Assembly: GCA_965226945.1 (NCBI GenBank)
Contig: OZ245717.1
Span: 4,898,001-4,962,000 of the forward strand
Direction of reading: 5' to 3'
Length of the DNA stretch: 64,000 nucleotides
Source: SYLG01 sp965226945
GTDB lineage: Bacteria; Planctomycetota; Planctomycetia; Gemmatales; Gemmataceae
In this document: positions 28,055 through 36,930 of the stretch, in pieces
Layout of the letters: every line of letters starts with the position of its first letter
How positions within the stretch are numbered: the stretch's first letter is position 1
Made by a program: the position numbers and the translations under genes
Notes under the pieces: model-generated
Told to the model about the DNA's origin: nothing
Database searches by the model: none
Seen by the model: only the letters and a program-made list of their open reading frames with translations

Positions 28055-28666
28055 ATGCCGATGCATCCCCCCCTGGTGATTGGCCAAACCGGCCGGGAAG
28101 AACGCCAGTTCGACATCTACAGCCGCCTGCTGCAAGAAAGAATTATCTTCCTCTTGGGCGAAGTGGATGACGAAAGCGCGAACCTCGTGGTTGCGCAGAT
28201 GCTTTACCTGCAGAACGAAGACCCGAAGGCTGATATCCATTTTTATATCAACTCTCCGGGTGGTTCGGTCACGGCGGGAATGAGCGTCTACGACGTGATG
28301 CGCTACATCACTTGCGATGTGGCGACTTACTGCCTGGGAATTGCAGCGAGCATGGGATCGACGCTTTTGGCGGCGGGAACGAAAGGCAAACGATTTGCCC
28401 TTCCCCACGCGGAAGTGATGATCCATCAGGTGCTGGGTGGGGCGCGCGGACCGGCCACGGATATCGTGATCCGGACCAACCACCTCCTTCGCACCAAAAA
28501 GATCATGAATGAGCTTCTCAAGAAGCTCACGGGTCAACCTCTTGAGCGGATCGAAAAGGATACCGACCGCGATAATTTCATGACCGCGCAGGAAGCCAAG
28601 GAATACGGATTGATCGACCATGTTCTTGAGAAACTTCCCGCTGGCCACCTGGGCGGGAAAAAGTAA
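28055..28666 (+). CDS. clpP2: ATP-dependent Clp protease proteolytic subunit, canonical
   Basis: A 203-residue ClpP with the complete triad Ser99 (GIAASMGSTLLAAG), His124 (EVMIHQVLGG) and Asp173 (TDRDNFMTAQEAKEYG). The spacings (25 and 49 residues) equal those of E. coli ClpP. The start MPMHPPLVIGQTGREERQFD includes the conserved DIYSRLL entry helix. The products of the two clpP genes probably form one mixed barrel driven by ClpX or ClpA/C encoded elsewhere; this is inferred from their adjacency and from other two-ClpP species. Confidence 0.96.
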   Translation: MPMHPPLVIGQTGREERQFDIYSRLLQERIIFLLGEVDDESANLVVAQMLYLQNEDPKADIHFYINSPGGSVTAGMSVYDVMRYITCDVATYCLGIAASMGSTLLAAGTKGKRFALPHAEVMIHQVLGGARGPATDIVIRTNHLLRTKKIMNELLKKLTGQPLERIEKDTDRDNFMTAQEAKEYGLIDHVLEKLPAGHLGGKK

Positions 28667-28685
28667 GGTCCAAGCACGCACCACG

Positions 28686-29834
28686 GTGCGGTCGTTCCTT
28701 GTTTGGTCCATTCTCTTCGATCACCATCGAGTCATTGCATCGGCTGCCCTCTGGGCAGCCGTTTCTTTTTTTCTCTTGCTCCCTGCTTCAGGTTGTCAGC
28801 GCAATCAAATCCAGCGCGACATGCTCGAATCCCAGATGCGCCAGCAAGAGCGCGCCATGCGGGATATGAACGATGAACTGGGGCGCAGCCGGGCGATTTC
28901 CACTTCGCTGACGATGGAAAATCAATCGCTGCGCGGTGGTCCGGTGGTTCCGATCTCCGAACCGGCCAAGGCTCCGCTCAAGGCCATCGAATTTGGCCGG
29001 GGCACCGGCGGCGTCGATGAGGACCGCGTCAACGGCGACGAAATCCTTCAAGTGGTCATCGAGCCGAAGGATATCGACGGCCACACGGTCAAGGCGCCAG
29101 GCACCTTGCATTTGCAGGTTTACGAAATTCAGCCCGAAGGGATGAAGACGCCGCTAAGCAGTTGGGATGTCGGGCCAGAGCAGCTTCGCAAGGCTTATAA
29201 AGCAGGCCTTTTGCAAAGCGGCTATGTGCTGATTCTTCCCTGGAAAACCGCCCCCAGTCGCGAAAAACTGCGCGTCAGCGCCCTCTTGCGCATCGAGTCG
29301 GGCCAGGCCTTCGAAGTGGAAAAAGACTTCAAGGTGAATATTCCCACGGGTACGATCGCGACGCGCAGCAACCCCATTCAGGTGTTGCCGGCGATCCCCA
29401 GCGGCATGCCCGGGATTTTGCCGCCCCCATCGACTGGAACCTTTCCCAGCACCTTGCCGAAACCGTTTGGGGGATCGGCCCCGTCCGGTCCATCGATCCC
29501 GGGTGCGCCGCAATCGACCGATTCGCACAATACCAATCAGGCCAAGATCGAACCGATCGGACCCAAACCGATCGCAACCTCCGGTCCCCTGAGCAATCAA
29601 CCGGCCTCTCCCTCGGCCTCCGATGCGGCGGGAATGCAAAACAAGTCCGCGCCGCAAATCGATACGAAGGGGCCGGCCAAAACGGTGCCCACCATCCCGA
29701 CCAAGGTGCTGCCCGACGACAAGGGCGCTCCCGGTTTGCTTCCGCCGCCTCGCACCGGCGCGCCTCAGGGGGAATCCAAACAGGGAACCAGCTCGAATCC
29801 TGGGGCAGTACTTCTCGATCCGGTGGTGAAGTGA
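28686..29834 (+). CDS. Putative lipoprotein with coiled coil and proline-rich tail
   Basis: Family not recognised. From GTG 28686 (start uncertain; the frame is open back to ATG 28620 inside clpP2) the protein has a hydrophobic signal segment and lipobox-like PASG-C with Cys37, so it is likely lipid-anchored. A predicted coiled coil follows (QRDMLESQMRQQERAMRDMN, then LGRSRAISTSLTMENQSL). About residues 100-230 form a compact domain that opens near LQVVIEPKDIDGHTVKAPG and runs through PEQLRKAYKAGLLQSGYVLI. The last 140 residues are low-complexity Pro/Ser/Gly. The signal-peptide codons contain a terminator-like hairpin, described separately. It lies at the end of the tig-clp unit. Confidence 0.72.
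   Translation: MRSFLVWSILFDHHRVIASAALWAAVSFFLLLPASGCQRNQIQRDMLESQMRQQERAMRDMNDELGRSRAISTSLTMENQSLRGGPVVPISEPAKAPLKAIEFGRGTGGVDEDRVNGDEILQVVIEPKDIDGHTVKAPGTLHLQVYEIQPEGMKTPLSSWDVGPEQLRKAYKAGLLQSGYVLILPWKTAPSREKLRVSALLRIESGQAFEVEKDFKVNIPTGTIATRSNPIQVLPAIPSGMPGILPPPSTGTFPSTLPKPFGGSAPSGPSIPGAPQSTDSHNTNQAKIEPIGPKPIATSGPLSNQPASPSASDAAGMQNKSAPQIDTKGPAKTVPTIPTKVLPDDKGAPGLLPPPRTGAPQGESKQGTSSNPGAVLLDPVVK
28741..28772 (+). terminator. Terminator-like hairpin inside the lipoprotein signal-peptide codons
   Basis: cggctgccc, loop tct, gggcagccg (perfect 9 bp) followed by tttctttttttct. It has all the features of an intrinsic terminator for clpP2, yet lies within the downstream reading frame (codons for SAALWAAVSFFLLL). 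Confidence 0.65.
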
Positions 29835-29835
29835 G

Positions 29836-31299
29836 CTAAGCGCTCAACGCGCCGATTTGCGTCCTGATCTGATCGTAGCGGCGGGCGATCGCCTCGATCA
29901 GAATCTCCATCGATCCCGGTGAAGTCGCCGCGATCACCTCCTGATAGATTCCATAACCATAGGTGCTCGCCGGCGGAATGTAGCCGGGCTGCCAGTCGTT
30001 GGTCAGCGTGGCGACGAACACCGGATGCGGCGCGAATCGGGCGCGCAATTGCGTTTGAAAGACCTGGTAAAGCTCTCCGGGGACAAACAGCCAGATCGCC
30101 TCGCCCACTAGACCCAGGTGCACCGTCAGCGGGTAGGATTTGCCCGCGACCAGGGCAAGCAATCGGGTCAATTGCCTGGTGCGCTGTTCGACCTGGGCCC
30201 GGCAATCCCTGATACGGATCTCGTCGCAAAGCTCACGAGCCTTCGCTTCTTCGGCGAGCCAGTGCTCTTTCTCCTTCGTGGTTTGCTCGATCGTGGGCAA
30301 ATCGTGGCGGTAGGGCAATTCCACATCAAACTGTTCCCAGTGCCACAGGGTTTGACGCTTCCGTGCTTCCACGGCTTCGGGCTCATGGCGCCAGGTACCA
30401 ATTTCGGTTCCCGACGTGACGGCGCCCGCGTAGCGAAATTCGGTGGCCGGCTCGGGCGTGGCGACGATTTCGGCCAGCGCGGCGTAGGCAACTTTTCGGC
30501 CATTGCGGTCGGCCACGGCCGGGTCGCCCACAAACCCCTCGCGCGGGCCGAGGTCGCCTGAGGCTCCTTGCAGGAAAAGGCAAAGCCCGCCAGCGGTTTG
30601 TTCGATCGTTTCGCGCATGGCCCCCACCCAGTCGGGGCTAATGAGCTGATTGTCCCAGGCCAGCGTCGTCGGGTGGCAGGCGTAGTTGACGACCGTGGCC
30701 AGCCGCTCATTGCGCTCGTTAAACACCGATGCAAGCAATAGCGTGTCGTCCGCCGGGCCTTCCGGATGGAAACCGCAGACGAATCGACCGCGCTTGGCAT
30801 CGAGGAAGTCGCGATGCGCCGCCAGATTCGAGCGACCTTGACCATAAACGATCTGTACGGGTTCGATGCCCGCTTGGGCCTCGCCGGCAAGTTGCGCCAG
30901 ACGGGTTGCAAGTTCGTCGAGATAAGGTCCAATCAGATCACCGCCGGGAAGGTGGCTTCGCGTGCGCGACATCCATCCCGATCCATGGGTGTGGGTCAGG
31001 CTGATCAGAATCTGCCCGTAAGGGATCGCCGTTGTCCGGTGAATCGATTCGCGAATGTTGCGCATCTCCTGGCCATCGAGAATGCAATGATCCAGGGACA
31101 GGATGATCCTGGCCTGCGAGGCATCGGCGCCGATCGGTTCCAGCCACAACAACGTCGCTTCGAGAGGGCGATGGACTCCGGCGGCTCGATCGTGCAATGC
31201 CGCTCCCCACATTCGGTGGTAGATGCCGACAGGTGGCGTGATGTCGTAGCGTGCGACCGCGCCCTTGCAGCGGGTTTGCGGGGTTTTCACCGTGTTCAT
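29836..31299 (-). CDS. Neutral/alkaline ceramidase-like hydrolase
   Basis: A 487-residue protein resembling the N-terminal domain of neutral/alkaline non-lysosomal ceramidases, zinc amidases. It begins CKGAVARYDITPPVGIYHRM, a typical family opening. It has HTHGSGW (zinc-ligand type), VVNYACHPTTLAWDN and FLQGASGDLGPREG, and near the C-terminus FVPGELYQVFQ and FVATLTNDWQPGYIPP. No signal peptide is present, so unlike true ceramidases it is probably cytoplasmic; many planctomycete relatives are annotated only by similarity. Its start overlaps the MFS transporter stop by 4 bases (ATGA), so it is the last gene of the sugar-acid operon. True substrate unknown. Confidence 0.82.
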   Translation of the reverse strand: MNTVKTPQTRCKGAVARYDITPPVGIYHRMWGAALHDRAAGVHRPLEATLLWLEPIGADASQARIILSLDHCILDGQEMRNIRESIHRTTAIPYGQILISLTHTHGSGWMSRTRSHLPGGDLIGPYLDELATRLAQLAGEAQAGIEPVQIVYGQGRSNLAAHRDFLDAKRGRFVCGFHPEGPADDTLLLASVFNERNERLATVVNYACHPTTLAWDNQLISPDWVGAMRETIEQTAGGLCLFLQGASGDLGPREGFVGDPAVADRNGRKVAYAALAEIVATPEPATEFRYAGAVTSGTEIGTWRHEPEAVEARKRQTLWHWEQFDVELPYRHDLPTIEQTTKEKEHWLAEEAKARELCDEIRIRDCRAQVEQRTRQLTRLLALVAGKSYPLTVHLGLVGEAIWLFVPGELYQVFQTQLRARFAPHPVFVATLTNDWQPGYIPPASTYGYGIYQEVIAATSPGSMEILIEAIARRYDQIRTQIGALSA

Positions 31300-32585
31300 G
31301 ATTTTTGGCCTCCTTCGTCAAACAGCGTTCCCTTGGGATTTAAGAGTGCCCAGCACACCGCATCGACCGCCATGATGCCGGCGAAAAAAAAGAGAATGAC
31401 ATTCCAGTTGCCCGTCTGGGTCACGAGCCAGCCGGCCGTGGCAGGAAAAAGTGCCGCGCCAAAATTGCCGCACATATTCATTGTGCTAAAAACCGTGGCG
31501 ACGTGGCGGCCGCCAAAACTAATGGCGACCGTATAGCCACTGATTCCACCAAACGTCGCGCAGAAGACCCCCACTGCAATCAAGGCAATGCTGCCGTTGA
31601 CATCCTTTACGAAATACGACGCCACCATCAGTGCCGAACAGGCCGCCATTCCCGCGACAGCGATCCCCTGCCGGCTGAGACGCGCGCTACCGGTGCGCTT
31701 GAAAAGCCAGTCGGAAAAGAAACCGCCCGACATGCTGCCGATCACGCCGCCCGCCCCGGCAATCGTCGTCAAAAGCCCCGATTGATCGAGGGTCACTCCG
31801 CGGGACTTCTGCAAAAACGTGGGGAACCAGGTCAGGAAGAAGACCATTCCTGCCGCCCGGAAAAACTGCTGGGCGCAAAGTAGGGCAAGCGGCCAGCTTC
31901 GCAGCATGGCGGTCCAGTCGACTTTCGATTTCAGTGGTACCAGTTGGGGCCCGGCCGGGAACATCGAAGCGGGGATAGCGGCGAGAAAAATCGCGGTCCA
32001 AAGAAAGCCAGGAAGTGCGTACGCGGCGAACAGCAAACGCCAGCGCTCTATCTCGCTTGATTGAGCCCAGGAATCGAAGCTGCCAAGAAGTGTGGAGGTC
32101 AAATAGGGAGTCAGCGCGCCGCCGATGGCCATGCCGCTGGCAAGCAACCCGGTGGCTCGCGCGCGTTGAGACTCAGGGAAAATCTGCCCGATCGCCTTGG
32201 CGGCGCAGGGAAACGCTCCCGCTTGAGCGGCCCCCATGATCGTCCAAAGGATGAGCAAGGAATAGAATCCGCTGGCGAAGCCGCTGACCAGGGTGGCCGC
32301 CGACCATAACGACATGAAAATGGCCAGGGCCACGCGGCTGCCGATCCGATCGGCCACCCAGCCGCTTGGAAGTTGCAACAGCCCATAGCCGATGTACCAG
32401 CCCGATTGAATCCAGCCCATATCCTGGGCCAGATTGGCAAAACGAAGATCCTCGGAGATCTCTTGCGCGGGGACGCTGATGGCGCCGCGCTGCACATAGG
32501 CGATCACGGCGCATAGGCAGAGGGAAATCAGCACCGGCACCCGGCCGTCTTGCTGATTTCTGGCATCATCGGCGACCTGGGCCAT
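31296..32585 (-). CDS. MFS transporter, anion:cation symporter type (sugar acid uptake)
   Basis: A 429-residue inner-membrane protein with about 12 hydrophobic segments. The N-terminal half contains the MFS signature near GYGLLQLPSGWVADRIGSRV (TM2-loop-TM3). The start MAQVADDARNQQDGRVPVLI and the motif CAVIAYVQRGAISVPAQEIS resemble the ACS family that carries hexonates and hexarates such as galactonate and glucarate. Context supports this: upstream lie a dehydratase of the galactonate type and a DHDPS-family aldolase. It starts 8 bases after the aldolase stop. Confidence 0.88.
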   Translation of the reverse strand: MAQVADDARNQQDGRVPVLISLCLCAVIAYVQRGAISVPAQEISEDLRFANLAQDMGWIQSGWYIGYGLLQLPSGWVADRIGSRVALAIFMSLWSAATLVSGFASGFYSLLILWTIMGAAQAGAFPCAAKAIGQIFPESQRARATGLLASGMAIGGALTPYLTSTLLGSFDSWAQSSEIERWRLLFAAYALPGFLWTAIFLAAIPASMFPAGPQLVPLKSKVDWTAMLRSWPLALLCAQQFFRAAGMVFFLTWFPTFLQKSRGVTLDQSGLLTTIAGAGGVIGSMSGGFFSDWLFKRTGSARLSRQGIAVAGMAACSALMVASYFVKDVNGSIALIAVGVFCATFGGISGYTVAISFGGRHVATVFSTMNMCGNFGAALFPATAGWLVTQTGNWNVILFFFAGIMAVDAVCWALLNPKGTLFDEGGQKS

Positions 32586-32593
32586 GCCGGTCC

Positions 32594-33511
32594 TTACGAG
32601 ATTGGGGTGAGCACCTGCTGAAGGATTTCAAACAATCGGTCCACTTCCTCGGCCGTTTCCGGATCGAGAGACCAACTATAAGGCATGCGCCTGCGATCCG
32701 ATTTCCAAAGCCCTCGTTTTACGAGCAGGTGTTTTTCGATGGCCAAAAAGCCATCAAGACCGGCCTGCAGTTGCAAGGCTACCAACGCGCAGATGGGGAA
32801 ATAAACCGTGTAGGCCGCGGGTTCATCTTCCTGCTTGAGCGCTTTCCAGATGGCCACAATACCATCGAGTAGATCCATACCGGGCATGGTGCCCTGAATG
32901 CCGCGGCGGTAGCTGTCGATGAGCAGAATACCGCCGGATCCTTCAAAGATCTTGGCCCGTCCGCCCGTGGCCTCGCGCAGGGCCGAAAGGTTGGGACCGA
33001 TCGGCGAGGCTTCCGGTTTGAAGACGATCTTGTTTTCGCCATAGCGTTCAAGAAGCTGCAAATAAACGTCCAGCGGAATGGCGCTGCCGACATATCCCGA
33101 GGCATCCTGCACGATGATCGGCAGATCGACCCCCTCGGCCAGCTGCCGGTAATAGTCGATATGCGCGTCAACCGACAACCTTGAGTTCAAGGGTGGGGCC
33201 GCCATGACCGCATCGCATCCCGCCTTTTCGGCATGCAGGGCATAGGCCAGCGCCTGCTTGCCGCTTTCGGCACCCACGGCCGCGAAAAAGGCCCCCCGGC
33301 CGGCGTTGCATTCGACGATCTGCTCGATGAGCGTACGCCTCTCTTCAGAAGTCAGCCGCAGGATTTCCGATACCATCCCCGTGCCCAGCCCATCGGCGCC
33401 GACCGAATACGCCCAATCGATTTCGCGCTTGAGCGCCTGCGAATCGATCTGGTCGTGGTCGTCAAACGGGGTGTGAACGATGGGCAGTACTCCACCAAGC
33501 GGCCGCGGCAT
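32594..33511 (-). CDS. Dihydrodipicolinate synthase-family aldolase/dehydratase
   Basis: A 305-residue class I aldolase-superfamily enzyme. ATG 33511 is chosen because GGAAG lies about 8 bases upstream and the protein then begins MPRPLGGVLPIVHTPFDDHD, the normal family start; a longer open frame upstream is rejected. The Schiff-base lysine is probably in KIVFKPEASPIG, and a Tyr lies in VQDASGYVGSAI. In this operon the likely reaction is cleavage of a 2-keto-3-deoxy sugar acid to pyruvate plus an aldehyde, or a 5-dehydro-4-deoxyglucarate dehydratase step. True DapA function in lysine synthesis is less likely given the context. Confidence 0.86.
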   Translation of the reverse strand: MPRPLGGVLPIVHTPFDDHDQIDSQALKREIDWAYSVGADGLGTGMVSEILRLTSEERRTLIEQIVECNAGRGAFFAAVGAESGKQALAYALHAEKAGCDAVMAAPPLNSRLSVDAHIDYYRQLAEGVDLPIIVQDASGYVGSAIPLDVYLQLLERYGENKIVFKPEASPIGPNLSALREATGGRAKIFEGSGGILLIDSYRRGIQGTMPGMDLLDGIVAIWKALKQEDEPAAYTVYFPICALVALQLQAGLDGFLAIEKHLLVKRGLWKSDRRRMPYSWSLDPETAEEVDRLFEILQQVLTPIS

Positions 33512-33576
33512 GAAGGAACTTCCGAAGAAAGTGAGAAAGTAAGCATCAAAAGAAGAGCCGTGAGGCCAAGTTCTTC

Positions 33577-34755
33577 TTACCAATCTCCGACGCTTCCATC
33601 CGCATAAAACACCCGCTGCAGGCATTCCTGCTCAAACGGATGTTTGCGCACTTCGGCTTCATCAATTTCGATTCCGAGCCCCGGCCGCGTATTGGGGCGC
33701 ACGATGCGGCCCTTGGGATCCACGGTGAATCCCTCCTTGACGACGTCGTCGCGCCAGGGCACATCGGCATGGACCGACTCGCAAATCGCGTAGCTGGGCT
33801 GCGAGAAGCCAAATTCCAGCGAAGCGGCCGTGCTCACCGGCCCCTGAGGGTTATGGGGAGCCAGCGCAATGCGGTGGGCCTCGGCCAGGGCGCCGATGCG
33901 ACGCGCCTCGGTGAAGCCGCCGCAGTGGGTGAGATCGAGCTGGCAAACCGCGCAGGCGCGCGCCGCGAAAAGATCGCGAAACGCGGCCAGGTGGGTGATC
34001 CGTTCTCCCGTGGCGATCGGCGTCGTGACGGCGCGGGCAATCGCGGCCAACCCCTCGATGCTTTCGGGCCAACAGGGTTCTTCGAAAAAGTAGAGGCCAA
34101 AGGGTTCGAGCGCCTTGGCGAATTGCAATCCCATGGCAGGCGAAGGCCGGGCATGGCAATCGACCATGATGTCGATCTCATCTTTGACCGCTTCGCGCAT
34201 CGCGGCGACGCAAGCCACGGCGGCCTTGATCGGTTTGAGCCCTTCCAAGGGAAGCGTGGGGGGAACCGCCATCGACTTGAAGGCGGTGAATCCGTCGGCC
34301 ACCGCTTGTAGGGCCAGGTCGGCAAACTGCTTGGCATTGTCGACTGGGGTTTCGTAGAAGCTTTTCATGTCGCCGCCGCCCAGGTGGCAGTAGAGCCTCA
34401 CTGAATCGCGCACCGGGCCGCCCCAGAGCTTGTGGCAGGGGGTGTTGAGCGATTTGCCCAGAATGTCCCACAACGCGATATCGATGCCGGCGATTGCCGT
34501 GGCGCGCACGATGCCGTTGCCATGCCAAAAGTGCTGGCGCCACATCATCTGCCAGAGATGCTCGACGCGGGTCGGATCTTCCCCGATGAGCAACTGGGCT
34601 AGATCTTCGATGGCGCCCACCACGCCGCGCGTGTGCCATTCCAGGGTCGCCTCACCCCAGCCGAATAGGCCCGGTTGGTCGGTGATCACTTTGACAAAGA
34701 CCCAGTTGCGCATGCGGGCATGACAAACCAGGGTCTCGATGGCGGTAATTTTCAT
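33577..34755 (-). CDS. Enolase-superfamily sugar acid dehydratase, galactonate dehydratase-like
   Basis: A 392-residue mandelate racemase/muconate lactonizing-type enzyme. ATG 34755 is chosen over an upstream extension because the protein begins MKITAIETLVCHARM, as usual for the family. Active-site motifs: IMVDCHARPSP (metal Asp and catalytic His), YFFEEPCWPES, ATGERITH (metal Glu) and LAPHNPQGPVS (catalytic His). Other family marks are GEDPTRVEHLWQMM and GIDIALWDILGK. These features fit D-galactonate or related hexonate dehydratases that make 2-keto-3-deoxy acids. First gene of a four-gene minus-strand operon whose second product would split that keto acid. Confidence 0.9.
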   Translation of the reverse strand: MKITAIETLVCHARMRNWVFVKVITDQPGLFGWGEATLEWHTRGVVGAIEDLAQLLIGEDPTRVEHLWQMMWRQHFWHGNGIVRATAIAGIDIALWDILGKSLNTPCHKLWGGPVRDSVRLYCHLGGGDMKSFYETPVDNAKQFADLALQAVADGFTAFKSMAVPPTLPLEGLKPIKAAVACVAAMREAVKDEIDIMVDCHARPSPAMGLQFAKALEPFGLYFFEEPCWPESIEGLAAIARAVTTPIATGERITHLAAFRDLFAARACAVCQLDLTHCGGFTEARRIGALAEAHRIALAPHNPQGPVSTAASLEFGFSQPSYAICESVHADVPWRDDVVKEGFTVDPKGRIVRPNTRPGLGIEIDEAEVRKHPFEQECLQRVFYADGSVGDW

Positions 34756-35059
34756 GGAGTTCTCGAGATGGCGCGGGAAAGGGAGCGGTAGTGGAATGGG
34801 GCAGGCCAGCGGAATGGGCTCAACTCTCAGGTCTGATGTCTTTCTGGCATTTAATCGGTCCAGGGGTCTGAATCCAACGAAATCGGCCATTGCGATCGGA
34901 TCGGTGCCCCACTTGACCTTTTTTTTGTGGAGTTTTGGGGTTTTGGGGTCCGATAAATCCAAGGATGCCGATTGGCGAAACTCTGAGGCGATGCTTCGGC
35001 TCGCGAAGAGATCATCGCCCGACGCCCACCGCTTCTCTTCCTTGGTGCTGGACCAGCCG

Positions 35060-36541
35060 ATGCGATCCGATCAATTCCGGTGTTTGGATTGCGGTCATGA
35101 GTCACTGGAAAAGGCCGACGACGGCCATCTGTGCCCCTCCTGCGGCAAACTTTGGCCGGTTCATGGCGAAGTTCCCCTCTTTCTTCCCGGGCTCAAAACC
35201 GTCGAGAGCGGCCTGTCCCTTTCTGACTCCTCGTGGAAAGAGGTGTGCCAGGCGACCGGTTTGACGGTCGAATCGTCGCACCTGGAGCGATTGAAAGCGA
35301 TCTTCGCGCGCAACTATCACCTGCCCGAGTTTCATCTGGGCGCGGAAAACAATTACTATTTTCAGCGTGTTCCCGGACTGGAGAAATTCCTGCCCAGTGC
35401 GTCCGCGGATTTGCAGACCAAGGCTCCTCGAAACGACTTGCCGCTGCGATTCCGGGTCGAACGTCATCTGATCCCCGAGAGCCTACCTACCGACATCACT
35501 TCGACCTGGAATGTGCGCATTGTCAACGAGGGGAACCGTCCCTTCGGCCCAGACGGTCCAGGCGCGGTCAGACTTTCTTACCGGTGGCTCGATCATGCCG
35601 GCAATCCGCTGAAAGTGGATGGTCGTCCCACGGCGCTACCGGTCGCGCTCGCTGCCGGCCGGGGATTGTCTGTTCCCTTACTTCTGCATTCGCCGCGTAC
35701 GCAGGGGCTTCATCTGCTGGAAATTGGTCTGGTGGACGAGCGCGGGCGCTGGACCGGATCGGATGGCGGCCCCATCCTCATCCGCTGCCTTGCGGGATGG
35801 ACGCTCGAACTGCCAAAACACTGGGTTTCGACCGGAAAAGCACCCGCCACTTACGACTATGCCGAGGATCACAAGCTGGGCGTCGAGTTTCTCAAGGAAG
35901 AGCTCACGGGCGTTTCCGAGCCGCGACTGCTGGAAATCGGCGGTTGTTGCAACCCGATGACTGATGGCTTCGACGGGCAAATTTCCGTCTGCGACATCGA
36001 CGCGCAGACGTTGCAAGTGGGCCGGTTGCGTTATGCTCATCGCAAGAACATGGAATTTTTGGCCTGCGACGCAGCCAGGCTGCCGTTTCCTTCGGGCAGT
36101 TTCGACAGTGTCGTCCTGTTCGCCACGCTGCATCACTTCGCCGATCCGATCGGCTGCCTGCGCGAATTTCGCCGCGTGCTGAAGCCGGGCGGTTTCGTGA
36201 TGATGGGCACCGAACCGGTTGGCTCCTACATGGCCGAAACGGTGAATTCCAAGCTCCTCAAGGAGCTCGAAAGCGGAATCAACGAGCAGGTCTTCACCGC
36301 CCAGGAATATCAACGGATGTTCTTGATGGCGGGGCTGTTTGCCACCCGCGTTGAAATGGACCGGGGGGCCTTGCGAGCGATCCTGCGGCCTCAGGCGACC
36401 GGAATGACCGTGTCCCTGGTGGAAGACCGTTTTCCTCAATCGTTTCTTTTGCGTCAGTGGGTAAAACTCAACCTGCGCTGGGCGAAAAAGAAGGTCGGCA
36501 ATCAACTTGCCCCCTGGATGGGGAAGCGCAAGGCCGCCTGA
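35060..36541 (+). CDS. Class I SAM methyltransferase with Trm112-like zinc ribbon and beta-sandwich insert
   Basis: About 493 residues from ATG 35060 (in-frame ATG 34991 possible). The order is unusual. Residues 1-45 carry two CxxC pairs (FRCLDCGHE, LCPSCGKLWPV) of Trm112 type. About residues 115-265 resemble an Ig-like or C2-type beta-sandwich (STWNVRIVNEGNRPFG, RLSYRWLDHAGNP). The C-terminal third is a Methyltransf_11-type domain with motif I LLEIGGCCNPM, Asp in SVCDIDAQTL, and the motifs LPFPSGSFDSVVLFATLHHF and REFRRVLKPGGFVMMGTEP. The sandwich could bind a glycan or lipid acceptor; methyl acceptor unknown. It is divergent from the dehydratase operon. Confidence 0.82.
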   Translation: MRSDQFRCLDCGHESLEKADDGHLCPSCGKLWPVHGEVPLFLPGLKTVESGLSLSDSSWKEVCQATGLTVESSHLERLKAIFARNYHLPEFHLGAENNYYFQRVPGLEKFLPSASADLQTKAPRNDLPLRFRVERHLIPESLPTDITSTWNVRIVNEGNRPFGPDGPGAVRLSYRWLDHAGNPLKVDGRPTALPVALAAGRGLSVPLLLHSPRTQGLHLLEIGLVDERGRWTGSDGGPILIRCLAGWTLELPKHWVSTGKAPATYDYAEDHKLGVEFLKEELTGVSEPRLLEIGGCCNPMTDGFDGQISVCDIDAQTLQVGRLRYAHRKNMEFLACDAARLPFPSGSFDSVVLFATLHHFADPIGCLREFRRVLKPGGFVMMGTEPVGSYMAETVNSKLLKELESGINEQVFTAQEYQRMFLMAGLFATRVEMDRGALRAILRPQATGMTVSLVEDRFPQSFLLRQWVKLNLRWAKKKVGNQLAPWMGKRKAA

Positions 36542-36930
36542 ACCCGCAGATCATACGGTGCCCGGCGGTTTTCCCTGAGATGCGGCATTCGTTTACCTTC
36601 AAGACATCCACGCCAGGTTCATGTAAGCAACGGTGATGGAAACGCTGCCAAGTCTCAAAAACACCAAGTACATTTTTCTCGCGAAGACGCAGTGGTTCGG
36701 AGAATAAGAAGACTTCAAACTTTGGGCCCAGGGACGGCATTTCTGGCTTCACTTCCCCGCGTCCAATTCTCTGATGGACTCGTCTCCGCTTTTCTCTCCG
36801 CGGCTCCGCGTCTCCGCGTGAAACTCTTCATGCCATGAATCCTCGTGGGAATTGCGCCAAAGCTGGCAAATGCGCTCCAGCCGATTGGGCCGCTTAAAGA
36901 ACTTCAAGCAAGGCAGACCAGATAGATAAA
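36542..36930. other. Intergenic stretch without a gene
   Basis: No supported coding frame. It contains one copy of a dispersed CTCCGC-rich element at 36783-36823; otherwise nothing recognised. Confidence 0.6.
36783..36823. repeat. Dispersed CTCCGC-rich element, copy 1
   Basis: Begins tctccgcttttctctccgcg and continues with two ctccgcg units and tgaaa. The second copy at 47266-47298 shares the first 20 bases exactly and has one ctccgcg unit fewer. Elements of this flavour occur as interspersed repeats in many bacterial genomes. Confidence 0.7.

Noticed and set aside
27323..28711. Minus-strand frame opposite clpP1 and clpP2
   Set aside because: Spans two unrelated conserved genes on the other strand and has no family features.
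33512..33625. N-terminal extension of the DHDPS-family protein
   Set aside because: The extension lacks family similarity, and ATG 33511 has a proper ribosome binding site and the usual protein start.
34739..35059. Longer N-terminus for the zinc-ribbon methyltransferase
   Set aside because: It would overlap the divergent dehydratase start and adds low-complexity residues; the zinc ribbon begins right after ATG 35060.
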